DNA from: Verrucomicrobiota bacterium | Lineage (GTDB): Bacteria > Verrucomicrobiota > Verrucomicrobiia > Opitutales > Opitutaceae | Assembly (NCBI GenBank): GCA_016222805.1 | Contig: JACRQG010000006.1 | Coordinates: forward strand, 3,538-67,537 | Length of the DNA stretch: 64,000 nucleotides | Reading direction: 5' to 3' | The notes under the pieces: model-generated | Databases searched by the model: none | The model's input: only the letters and a program-made list of their open reading frames with translations | Told to the model about the DNA's origin: nothing | Shown here: in pieces, positions 1 through 7,944 of the stretch | Position numbering within the stretch: position 1 is the stretch's first letter | How the letters are laid out: each line of letters opens with the position of its first letter | Translations under genes and position numbers: made by a program

Positions 1-2
1 AG

Positions 3-719
3 TGCGCCTTGGGGGCCGCTGGAACCGTCGCCCAGGGCGCCCACGGTGGCGGCTATGCTGTGATTGGTGCCCTCATCCTCATGCCCGTGGCGGCGGTCGG
101 AGGAGGAGTCTACGGGGCGGTGCAGGGTGTTTCGGAGCGCGACCTTCGCGACGGGAAGACCGCTGTGGAGGCAGCCCGGTCAGAACTGAAGATACACGAT
201 AGCCTGGCCGAGAGTCTGTGGGCGGCGTCCGCGACGAACGCCAAACCCGGTTTTCAGTTGATCCGGTCTTCAGCCCAGGCAAACCCGTCGTGTCCAGAGT
301 GGGATCCTGCGGTCGAAGAGGGTTTGGTTTCCAGCCCCGGCCGGCCGGATAGGCCAGTGGCCGCGACTCCGCCGGCCGCCGGCGGACAGCTCAAGCTGCG
401 GGTGTTTCATTGCGAACTGGCGGGGACTCCGGCCGTGAACCCGCCGCTGCGTCTCGTCATTCTCCTGGAGGGCACCCTGGTTCGGGCGGGAGATTCGTCC
501 GAAGCCGGCACGCTGTATCTCCGCTTCGAGAGCAAACCCCGCAAGTACATGGAGTGGGCGAAGGACAACGCCGATGCCCTGCGGAAGGAATGGCAGGCCG
601 CCGCTTCGCAACTGGCCGCGCAGACGCTCGACTGGCTGGGCGGCACCGTGCCACCGCCGTTTCTTCGGCCGCACTTCAAGGTCGATCTCATGACCGGGCA
701 GATGCACGTGATCCGATAG
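3..719 (+). CDS. Hypothetical protein, 5' end outside window
   Basis: The reading frame is already open at the window edge, so the true start probably lies upstream; a TTG at position 9 is the first in-frame alternative start but has no visible ribosome site. About 236 residues are visible. Residues 14-38 form a glycine/alanine-rich hydrophobic stretch (beginning GGYAVIGALI) that could be a membrane segment or glycine-zipper. The rest is soluble and mixed, with a positively charged region near RFESKPRKYMEWAKDN. No family is recognised. It is followed by a 267-base gap that holds a REPIN-like repeat and a terminator for the opposite-strand protease gene. Confidence 0.6.
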   Translation, partial: CALGAAGTVAQGAHGGGYAVIGALILMPVAAVGGGVYGAVQGVSERDLRDGKTAVEAARSELKIHDSLAESLWAASATNAKPGFQLIRSSAQANPSCPEWDPAVEEGLVSSPGRPDRPVAATPPAAGGQLKLRVFHCELAGTPAVNPPLRLVILLEGTLVRAGDSSEAGTLYLRFESKPRKYMEWAKDNADALRKEWQAAASQLAAQTLDWLGGTVPPPFLRPHFKVDLMTGQMHVIR

Positions 720-866
720 GCACCGATCTGGTGCGCCGATCTGAAAGCGGTGAAGTTGCTGCACGAGGCGACTAGTGGCCGTCCATTAACGTGACCTGGA
801 TGCACTCCCACGCGGACGGAGGGCGCAACCTGAGGCGGGGTCTTCTGGTAGGGCGGCGATCCTGTG

Positions 867-941
867 GTAGCCGGGGTCGACGACCCCGGCCGGTGTACCT
901 TCGATCTCCCGGTCGAGGCCGGCCTCAACGCGGCCGGCTAC
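867..941 (+). repeat. REPIN-like paired-hairpin repeat, copy A
   Basis: 75 bp element starting GTAGCCGGGGTCGACGACCC and ending CGCGGCCGGCTAC. The ends are inverted (GTAGCCGG / CCGGCTAC). Each half can fold into its own GC-rich hairpin around a central ACCTTCGAT. It aligns along its length with the reverse complement of the copy at 45632-45704. Confidence 0.75.
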
Positions 942-958
942 AACAACAGAAACCGCTC

Positions 959-980
959 GACCCGAAACAGGCTTCGGGTC
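959..980 (-). terminator. Stem-loop downstream of the tricorn-like gene
   Basis: A perfect 8 bp stem (GACCCGAA / TTCGGGTC) with a 6-base loop lies 6 bases past the stop codon of the minus-strand protease gene. On that strand it is followed by a moderately T-rich stretch, so it is a plausible intrinsic terminator. Confidence 0.5.
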
Positions 981-986
981 GCCGGC

Positions 987-3900
987 TCAGCGTTTGGCGG
1001 GGGTTGTGGGGGCAGGGCGCTCGGTGGCCTTGCGGAGGGTGGGTTGCGGGCGGCGCGCGGTGTCGGCGACCTCCTGGGTCAGCACCTCGATCGCCTTCTC
1101 CAACTGCACCTCCTGGCCCTTGGCCGACTGGCCGGGTTCCGGCCAGAGGAGGTGGTGGGGCACCGCGCCGTTGAGCTCCATGTCCTCGCCGGTGTCGCGC
1201 AGGAACCAACCGCGCGCGGGCAGCCGCAGCATGCCGACATCCATGATCTGCCGCGACCCCGTGCTGACGACGCCGCCGGCGGTGGGCACGCCGACGAGCT
1301 GGCCGCGACCCAGGGTCTTGACGGCGTGGCTGAAGATCTCGGCGTTGGAGAAACTGTTCTGGTTGCAGAGGACCACGATCGGCTTGGCCCACGTGGCGTA
1401 CACCTTGCGATCCTGCGGGTAACCGGGTCCGCCGCCGCGGGGCACGGCGATGGCGTGCACGGGCTGCGTCAATGCGGTGAGCAGGTGATCCGCCGTGCTG
1501 CCGCCGCCGTTGTCGCGGACGTCGATGATGAGCCCGTCCCGGCCGACGCCGGCCGCGTAGAGATCCTGCTCAAACTTCTGGAAGCTCTCCTGGTCCATCG
1601 CCCGGATGTGCAGGTAGCCGAGCTTGCCGCCGGAGCGGGCTTCGACGAGGGCGCGGTTGTCGCGAATCCACTTCGGATAAAGCAGCGAGCGGATCGCGGA
1701 ATAACGCGCGGCCTCGATGACCACGTCGCGCTCCTGGCCCTCGGCGTTGGCGACGCGCAGCTTCACATCGCGCCCGGAAGGTCCGCTGAGAAGGCGGGCA
1801 AGATCAGTCTCGGCATCCACTGCGGTGCCGTCGATCGCCACCACGGTCTCGCCGGCGGCGATGCCGTTGGGCGGGCGATCGGCCGGGCCGTCGGGGATGA
1901 CGTCGCGCACCTTCAGGCCGGGGCCGCGATGCGTGCGATCCCAGCGCAGGCCGAGATGGGCGGTGACGGGAGTCCAGGAATTGGGGGATTCGGACGAGGA
2001 CGAACTGCGCAGCGTGAAGCCGAGGTGCGAGCCGTTGAGTTCGCCGAGCATGAGGTTGATGACTGCCGCCAGCGTGGGGGCATCGGGGGTGGCGGCCATG
2101 TCGCGGTACTTGCGGCGCACTTCGTCCCAGTTGCGATTGCCGAGGCGGGAGTCGTACCACGAGTCGCGCATGGTGCGCCACGCGAGGTCGAACGCGGCCT
2201 GGTGTTTCGCCGCCGGGTCGAATTCGTGGGCGGCGCGGAAGGAGTAACGGGTCACGCGTCCACTGTCGGAGACGCTCGCGGGCACACTGCCGCCGCTGTC
2301 GCCGGAGGAGGAGATCGCGACCGGCGGGGTGGCGGGGGTCACGGGGGCCGGAGTCGGCGCCACCGGCGTGGCCGGGGTGGGAGCCACGGGCGTGGTCGGG
2401 CGCGGTCCGCGCGGCACAGCGTCCAGGGCCGCAAGGTCCTCCGGGGCCAGGCTGCGGCTGATTTCGGTGCGCCAGACGATCTGGTTGCCGGATTCGAGCC
2501 AGCGCCCCTGGGTGCCGGTTTCGGGGCAGAGCAGCTTCGGCCGCAGCTCCTCGGGGAACTCGACCGTGTAGGTGCCGCGGCGCCCGTCGACGCTGGCGGT
2601 GAAGGCGAGTTTCTTGGAGTCAGGGGACCAGAGCAGTTCGCGCTCCGTCGAGTTCGGGATCGAAATGCGGCGGACCCGCTCGTGGATGCGGTCGAAGTCG
2701 ATCTTCACCTCGGGGAGCTTCCTGCCCGCGGCGGCCGTGCGGGCCGGGGCCGGCGTGGCGGCGGGCTCCTTCGGCTCGGTTGTGGCGGTCGCGGTGGCCG
2801 GCGCGTCGGCGGGGGCGGCGTTGTCTGTCTTGGGGGCGACGGGGACCTTTTTCTCCGTGCGCGGCGAGTCCTTCTTGCGCGCCTTGGCCATCTTCTCGAC
2901 GGCCTTTTCCATCGTGCGCCCGCGCTTGGTGCGCTTGTCGTCCTCGGCCCGCAACTGCACGTAGTAGATGTCCACCTCGGTTTCGATACGGCGTCCGGTG
3001 AACGCAATCATGCGGCCATCGGGGGACCAGACGGGATTCGACTCGTTGTCGGGGTGGCGGGAGATGTTGACCCGCTCGCCGGTCCCGTCGGAGCGGAAGA
3101 TCCAGATGTCGCCATTGAAGTCGTTGTCGTAGAGGGAGGCGACCAACCACTTGCCGTCAGGCGACCAGTCGTACTGGGGCCGGTTCCAGGAGGGCAGCAC
3201 GCACTTGGCGGTCTTGGTCGCCACCTCGAAGGTGCAGAGGTCGCCATTGCCCCGGATGAAGGCGAGCAGGCTGCCGTCGGGGCTCCACCGGAGATCCTGC
3301 TCGGTTTCGGCATCATCGGTGAGACGGGTGAGCTTGAAGCGATCATTGCGCCACCAGTACTCGTCGGCGTTCTCGCGCTCGGCCTGCCAGAGATCGCTCT
3401 GGCCGTTCTGGTCGCTGACGAAGATGAGGCTCTTGCCGTCCGGGGCGAAGACCGGGGAGTGTTCGGATTCGGGCGTGCGAGTGACCTGGCGCGGTTCGCG
3501 GAGGATCGTGTCCATCACCCACAGGTCTCCGCCGGCGACGAACGCCACCTCGAGCCCGTCGTTGGAGAAGGCCACGTCGGTGACGTTCGTGAGCGTGCGG
3601 CGTTCGAGATTGGCGGCGGCCGTCTCGCTGTCGTCCCAGATTTCCAGCCGGACGGGTTCACGGCTGCGACCGGGTTCGAAACGGTAGAAGTCGAACAGGT
3701 GGCGGAAAACGATGGTCCGGCCGTCGCGCGAGACCGCCGGGGAGGTCACCGGGTCATCCGCGAACTTGGTGAGTTGGGTCTGCCTGGCGTTCGCGAGTTC
3801 GTATTCCCAGAGGTTCACCGAGCCGCTGCGGCCGCTGGTGAAATAGAAGCCCTTGCCGTCCGGGCGCCACCGCGGAAACCGGGCGCTGGTGTCCTCCGCG

Positions 3901-4568
3901 ATCAGCTTGGTGAAGATGCCGGTGACGGAGTCGTACAGCCAGATCTGGCTCGCCTGCGAGCCGCGGTAGCCCTTGCGGGTGGCTTGTTCGCCCTCGCGGG
4001 TGAAGAGGAGGCGCTTGCCGTCGGGGGAGAGGTCGCCGGTGCGGCCGTAGTCGTCAAAGACGAGGTGCTCACCGACCGGAGCCTTGACCGGCACGCGGAA
4101 GAAGCGCTGGCCCGAGCGCAGGTAATACGAGAAGTCCCGATCGGCGTTGACGAGCAGGGCGGAACCATCGGGGTACCAGCCGTCGAGGACATAGCCTTCG
4201 GTGTGGGAGGTGAGTCGCTGCGGCACGCCGCCAGCCGCCGGCAGGAGAAAGATCTGCGGTCCCGCCTCGCGATCGCTCAGGAAGGCGATCTGGGTGCCGT
4301 CGGGTGAAAACGAGGGCGAGGTGTCGCGCCCCGGGTGGCGGGTGAGCGGCCGTGCCGTGCCGCCGGTGCTTGGCACCGACCAAAGATCGCCGAACCACGA
4401 AAACACGAGGGTCTTGCCGTCGGGGGATAGCGCCGGGTCCTGGGCCATCCGGATGGGCGTGCGGGCCAGAGCGACGGTCGCGACCGGAAGGCCGAGGCCG
4501 AGAAGGAAGAGCGGGCGCAGGCGGAGCCTGGGTTGCCGGGGGGAGGCGAGCTGGGGGAGGAAGCGCAT
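987..4568 (-). CDS. Tricorn-like S41 family serine protease with N-terminal beta-propeller
   Basis: Secreted or periplasmic protease of 1193 residues, predicted to degrade peptides through a tricorn-type serine active site. The start is set at the ATG before a signal peptide (MRFLPQLASPR..., then a leucine-rich core and AxA-like VALA site); the frame stays open 90 codons further upstream, but that stretch looks non-coding. Residues ~40-650 carry many SPDGK/SPDGT propeller motifs typical of TolB/DPP-IV-like blades. Two Ala/Pro/Thr-rich linkers separate them from a C1 region, a PDZ domain (LKVRDVIPDGPADRPPNG) and a C-terminal S41 core. The nucleophile is probably Ser1074 in NSFSNAE, with Glu1077 close by, as in tricorn proteases. 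Length matches the tricorn family. Divergent from the VPDSG gene, with a 460-base gap between. Confidence 0.88.
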   Translation of the reverse strand: MRFLPQLASPRQPRLRLRPLFLLGLGLPVATVALARTPIRMAQDPALSPDGKTLVFSWFGDLWSVPSTGGTARPLTRHPGRDTSPSFSPDGTQIAFLSDREAGPQIFLLPAAGGVPQRLTSHTEGYVLDGWYPDGSALLVNADRDFSYYLRSGQRFFRVPVKAPVGEHLVFDDYGRTGDLSPDGKRLLFTREGEQATRKGYRGSQASQIWLYDSVTGIFTKLIAEDTSARFPRWRPDGKGFYFTSGRSGSVNLWEYELANARQTQLTKFADDPVTSPAVSRDGRTIVFRHLFDFYRFEPGRSREPVRLEIWDDSETAAANLERRTLTNVTDVAFSNDGLEVAFVAGGDLWVMDTILREPRQVTRTPESEHSPVFAPDGKSLIFVSDQNGQSDLWQAERENADEYWWRNDRFKLTRLTDDAETEQDLRWSPDGSLLAFIRGNGDLCTFEVATKTAKCVLPSWNRPQYDWSPDGKWLVASLYDNDFNGDIWIFRSDGTGERVNISRHPDNESNPVWSPDGRMIAFTGRRIETEVDIYYVQLRAEDDKRTKRGRTMEKAVEKMAKARKKDSPRTEKKVPVAPKTDNAAPADAPATATATTEPKEPAATPAPARTAAAGRKLPEVKIDFDRIHERVRRISIPNSTERELLWSPDSKKLAFTASVDGRRGTYTVEFPEELRPKLLCPETGTQGRWLESGNQIVWRTEISRSLAPEDLAALDAVPRGPRPTTPVAPTPATPVAPTPAPVTPATPPVAISSSGDSGGSVPASVSDSGRVTRYSFRAAHEFDPAAKHQAAFDLAWRTMRDSWYDSRLGNRNWDEVRRKYRDMAATPDAPTLAAVINLMLGELNGSHLGFTLRSSSSSESPNSWTPVTAHLGLRWDRTHRGPGLKVRDVIPDGPADRPPNGIAAGETVVAIDGTAVDAETDLARLLSGPSGRDVKLRVANAEGQERDVVIEAARYSAIRSLLYPKWIRDNRALVEARSGGKLGYLHIRAMDQESFQKFEQDLYAAGVGRDGLIIDVRDNGGGSTADHLLTALTQPVHAIAVPRGGGPGYPQDRKVYATWAKPIVVLCNQNSFSNAEIFSHAVKTLGRGQLVGVPTAGGVVSTGSRQIMDVGMLRLPARGWFLRDTGEDMELNGAVPHHLLWPEPGQSAKGQEVQLEKAIEVLTQEVADTARRPQPTLRKATERPAPTTPAKR

Positions 4569-5028
4569 GGCGCGAAGGGCGAATGGCCGCTCAGCCCAGC
4601 GAAACGCCGGCCTGATGTCGATGCAGCTTGCGGGGGGGGTGGAGGAGTCGCGCCGGTGGTCAGCGCCGGGAGGCGCGTGATTCAGCGTGAGTTCGGATCT
4701 CATCTGGCTAGAAGCTCGCGGCCGTTGCCGATCAACTTCACGAGGTGTTTCGCGAAAGAGGAGCGGCCCTGGTCCTGCGGATCCCGACCTCGAACTGCGG
4801 GGACTTTGTTCGGAAAACCCGACGGAAAACGTCGGCATACCTTACATTCGGCGCCAGTCGCGAGAGCCGTCATCCGAATGGTCGGGGAAAAGAAAACCCC
4901 CGAGGCTTTGCTTGGCATCGAGCTACAGGGAGCTGCCGGGGCAGCATCATGAGTTGGCATGTGGCATGCGGCCTTTTCTGGGCATCCGGCCGGTTCTTTC
5001 GGGTTCGTCGTTCCTTTTTCGCGTCACC
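4569..5028. other. Intergenic region between divergent protease and VPDSG genes
   Basis: 460 bases without a supported gene. The open frames crossing it have no recognisable start or protein character. The right part holds the sigma-54-type element at 4955-4970; no clear promoter for the protease was found. Confidence 0.5.
4955..4970 (+). promoter_or_regulatory. Candidate sigma-54 (-24/-12) promoter of VPDSG gene
   Basis: TGGCATGTGGCATGCG matches the sigma-54 consensus TGGCAYG-N4-TTGCW closely: GG and GC lie exactly 12 bases apart, and TGGCA, the G of CG, and TGC are conserved. Transcription would start near 4981, leaving a leader of about 48 bases before the ATG at 5029. The other VPDSG gene in this window has a similarly spaced element. 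Confidence 0.55.
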
Positions 5029-5781
5029 ATGAAAGCAAACATCGCTCGCCTGCTACTCGCAGCCACCGTCTTGGGGGCGGTTTCCCCCGCTAATGCGGGG
5101 TTCGTCAATGGGGGGTTTGAAGATGGCACGTTCAACGGTTGGACCACCGGCCGGGGCACATGGAATTCCGGCATGGGTCTGGGACTTCCGCTGGATCCCT
5201 CCCTCTACCTGCCGTCGGGTGCCCGGTATCAAGGTACGGCCACGCAGAGCGCCATCGTGGGAGTCGGCCTGGATCCCATTACCGGGGTCAGCACCACCTA
5301 CAATGGCAGCTACGCTGCGCGAGTTAACAACAGCATCAACGACTACACCGTCAATGTGATCAGCCAGAAGGTGCTGAATTACTCCGGCTCGACGATAAAC
5401 TTCGAGTGGTCGGCGGTGCTCGAAGACTCACACGGCCTCAACGATTCGGACCATTTTTCGATCACGCTGACGGACAACACGACGAACTCGTTGCTCTACA
5501 ACGTGGCGATCAGCTCAGCGAGTTTTCCCGGGTACTTCAGTCAGGTGGGGGTCTGGAACTACAGTGGCTGGCAGGTTCAGACGATCGCTGTTACGTCCGG
5601 GCATGATTACACCCTGACGCTGCTCGCCGCCGACTGCCCCTACGGCGGTCACGCGGGATATGTCTATCTGGATGGCTTTGCTGACGTGATCGTCCCGCAA
5701 GGTGTCCCAGACCGAGGCATGGTGGCGGCGATGTTGCTGTCGGCGTGCGCCGGCCTCCTGGCCTTTCGCCGGCGCGTCTGA
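5029..5781 (+). CDS. VPDSG-CTERM sorted secreted protein
   Basis: 250-residue exported protein. The start ATG is chosen because it opens a clean signal peptide (MKANIARLLLAATVLG..., cleavage after PANA). The mature part begins GFVNGGFEDGTFNGWT, a common opening of PEP-CTERM-type proteins with a carbohydrate-binding-like jelly roll. The C-terminus has VPDRG, then a hydrophobic segment (VAAMLLSACAGLLAF) and the basic end RRRV. This is the tripartite layout of the VPDSG-CTERM signal known from Verrucomicrobia, processed by an exosortase-type enzyme, with the usual Ser replaced by Arg. No exosortase lies in the window. A sigma-54-type promoter precedes it and an intrinsic terminator follows. Confidence 0.8.
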   Translation: MKANIARLLLAATVLGAVSPANAGFVNGGFEDGTFNGWTTGRGTWNSGMGLGLPLDPSLYLPSGARYQGTATQSAIVGVGLDPITGVSTTYNGSYAARVNNSINDYTVNVISQKVLNYSGSTINFEWSAVLEDSHGLNDSDHFSITLTDNTTNSLLYNVAISSASFPGYFSQVGVWNYSGWQVQTIAVTSGHDYTLTLLAADCPYGGHAGYVYLDGFADVIVPQGVPDRGMVAAMLLSACAGLLAFRRRV

Positions 5782-5806
5782 TTCAGACGGATGACGGGAG
5801 AGATCA

Positions 5807-5845
5807 GGCCGCACGCGGCAAGGTGCCGGGTGCGGCCTTCCTCTT
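5807..5845 (+). terminator. Intrinsic terminator after VPDSG gene
   Basis: An 8 bp stem (GGCCGCAC / GTGCGGCC), one G-G mismatch, then 5 more pairs (CGGCA / TGCCG) with a 3-base loop, followed by TTCCTCTTGCT. It lies 25 bases past the stop at 5781. Confidence 0.65.
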
Positions 5846-6003
5846 GCTGCTCGCCGGCGATGGTGCCGGAGCGTTGAGGCGCAGCGTGAGGCCCGGGGAG
5901 GATCGCCCTGATCGGAACCCTGCTCGCCGGGTTGCAGCGGACCATTCGATGGCATTGCACCGGCGCTGTCGCAGCTCCACGCTGCCGGCCCACTCCGTCA
6001 CGC

Positions 6004-7596
6004 ATGATGCTCCTCTCGAACTTCCGAACCATCGCCGGTGCCCGTGGGGCACGACTCCTTTTCCTGCTCGCGATCGCAGCGGGCCGGACTTCCCAGAGCG
6101 TGGCGGCCGATGGCACTCCGCCGGTGCCGACCGATCGTCCGGTCAGTTACGAGGCGTTCGGGGCGGTGGGTGATGGCGTGGCCGACGATCTGCCGGCGAT
6201 CGTCCAGGCCCACGCCTTTGCCAATTCGCATGGTCTTCCGGTCAGATCCAAGTCCGGAGCGACTTATCATCTTGGACGGCGGGCGCTCACTGCCGTCATC
6301 CAAACCGATACCGACTGGGGCACCTCGCGTTTCACAATCGACGACCGCAACGTCGAAAACCACCGCGCCTCGCTCTTCGCGGTGCGGTCGCGGCTGGCGC
6401 CGGTGTCGCTCCCCATCCGGCAACTGACCCGCGACCAGCGGCAGACCGAGGTTCGGCCTCCCCGGGATTGCTGGGTGTTGGTGGAAAGCAACCGCCGGCG
6501 GGTGTATATCCGCCGGGGTCTCAACCAGAACAACGGCACGCCGCAGCGTGATTGTTTCATCCTGCGCCGTGATGGCTCGATCGAGGGCGCGATCGATTGG
6601 GACTACGATCCGGTGACTCGCGTTGAGGCGCTTCCGATCGACGAGGCGCCGCTGGTGCTCAGGGGCGGGATCTTCACCACCATCGCCAACCGCATGAAGC
6701 AGGAGATCGGCTACAATTACTGGTCGCGAAACATCGCCATCAGCCGATCCAACACGACCGTCGAGGGGCTGACCCATCATATCGTCGAGGAAACCGAGGT
6801 GGGCCATCCCTACGGCGGATTCCTGGCCGTCAGTCGTTGCGCCAATGTCACGTTGCGCAACTGTTTCGTCACGGGCCACAAGACTTACCGCACCATCGGG
6901 TCCGCGCGCCAGCCGGTGAGCATGGGCACCTACGACTTGAGTGCGAACGAGGTGGTCAATTTCACGATGATCGGCTGCCGGATGGAGAACATCTGCGATC
7001 CCACGCGCTGGGGCGTGATCGGGACCAACTTCTGCAAGAACATCCTCCTCGAGAACTGCACGCTGTCACGGATGGACACGCACCAGGGCGTGTCCGGGAC
7101 CTACACGATTCGCGGCTGCACGCTCGGCCATGCGGGGCTCAATGCCATCGGCCGCGGCACGTTGACGGTGGAGAACTCCACCCTGAACGGCCGGTCGCTC
7201 ATCACGCTCCGCGGCGACTATGGCAGCACGTGGGAGGGCACGGTGGTGATCCGCGACAGCCGCTGGATTCCCGCCTGCGGCACCGCCGTGCAGCCCTACC
7301 TGCTCAGCGCCAGCAACGACGGGCAGCACGACTTCGGCTATCCCTGCTTTATGCCCCGGGAGATCACGATCGACGGCCTGGTGATCGACGACCGGAATCA
7401 CCCGAAGGACTATGCCGGACCTTATCTCTTTGCGGATCCGGATGGCCGCGAGCCAGCCAGCGCCGCCCGGCCGTTTCCGTATCGGCTGACCGAACAGGTG
7501 ACCCTTCGTCGTGTGACTTCGACCAGCGGACGCGCGCTACGCACCTCGCCGGATCCGGCCTTCAACACCTGCGTGCGGGTGCTCGAGGCGAATTGA
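6004..7596 (+). CDS. Secreted right-handed beta-helix protein (pectate lyase superfamily fold)
   Basis: 530 residues. The start is the first of two adjacent ATGs ahead of a signal peptide (RLLFLLAIAAGRTSQSVAA). The mature N-terminus has YEAFGAVGDGVADDLPAI, the typical entry of pectate-lyase-superfamily-3 / phage-tailspike-like beta-helices (GDGVxDD). The middle contains repeated short strands with Asn/Cys ladders (NVTLRNCFVTG, NILLENCTLSR, TIRGCTLGH, TVENSTLNGR) that fit parallel beta-helix coils. The catalytic specificity cannot be read from sequence; a role in polysaccharide binding or cleavage is inferred. It stands alone between the VPDSG gene and the tandem-module protein. Confidence 0.72.
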   Translation: MMLLSNFRTIAGARGARLLFLLAIAAGRTSQSVAADGTPPVPTDRPVSYEAFGAVGDGVADDLPAIVQAHAFANSHGLPVRSKSGATYHLGRRALTAVIQTDTDWGTSRFTIDDRNVENHRASLFAVRSRLAPVSLPIRQLTRDQRQTEVRPPRDCWVLVESNRRRVYIRRGLNQNNGTPQRDCFILRRDGSIEGAIDWDYDPVTRVEALPIDEAPLVLRGGIFTTIANRMKQEIGYNYWSRNIAISRSNTTVEGLTHHIVEETEVGHPYGGFLAVSRCANVTLRNCFVTGHKTYRTIGSARQPVSMGTYDLSANEVVNFTMIGCRMENICDPTRWGVIGTNFCKNILLENCTLSRMDTHQGVSGTYTIRGCTLGHAGLNAIGRGTLTVENSTLNGRSLITLRGDYGSTWEGTVVIRDSRWIPACGTAVQPYLLSASNDGQHDFGYPCFMPREITIDGLVIDDRNHPKDYAGPYLFADPDGREPASAARPFPYRLTEQVTLRRVTSTSGRALRTSPDPAFNTCVRVLEAN

Positions 7597-7944
7597 GGAC
7601 GGCGGGCTTCGCGGGGCGGGGCCGACTCCGCGGACGGACGGGAGCCGGATCGTACCCATTGGCGTGGGTAGGGTACGCGTTGCGGTGAGTGTGAACAGGC
7701 CCAGACTCGGCCCCGGGGGCCAGGCCAGGAAGCGGGGATATTCCCGACCTTACTCCGGCTGAAACCACCGGCTTCTAACCCATCGTTTCCTGTTCCGGCG
7801 AAGGGCGCCGGCGCGTCGAAGTCTCCGCCCGCCGACATCCTGGCGCCGCCGTGTTCCAGTTCGGGGTGGTCATCCCGACCCGGGGTCGCGCGAGGATGCA
7901 CCTGCGGAGCATCGACTGCCACCCTGCACCTGAACCCAAACTCC
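7597..7944. other. Intergenic region with hairpins
   Basis: 348 bases with no supported gene. It holds an inverted repeat CGTACCC (7651-7657) / GGGTACG (7671-7677) that could end the upstream transcript, and short GC palindromes around 7735-7745. No promoter or riboswitch consensus was recognised. Confidence 0.35.

Noticed and set aside
864-4307. 1147-codon plus-strand open frame opposite the tricorn-like gene
   Set aside because: It mirrors the true minus-strand gene in GC-rich DNA; composition is His/Gly/Val/Asp-skewed and no domain is seen.
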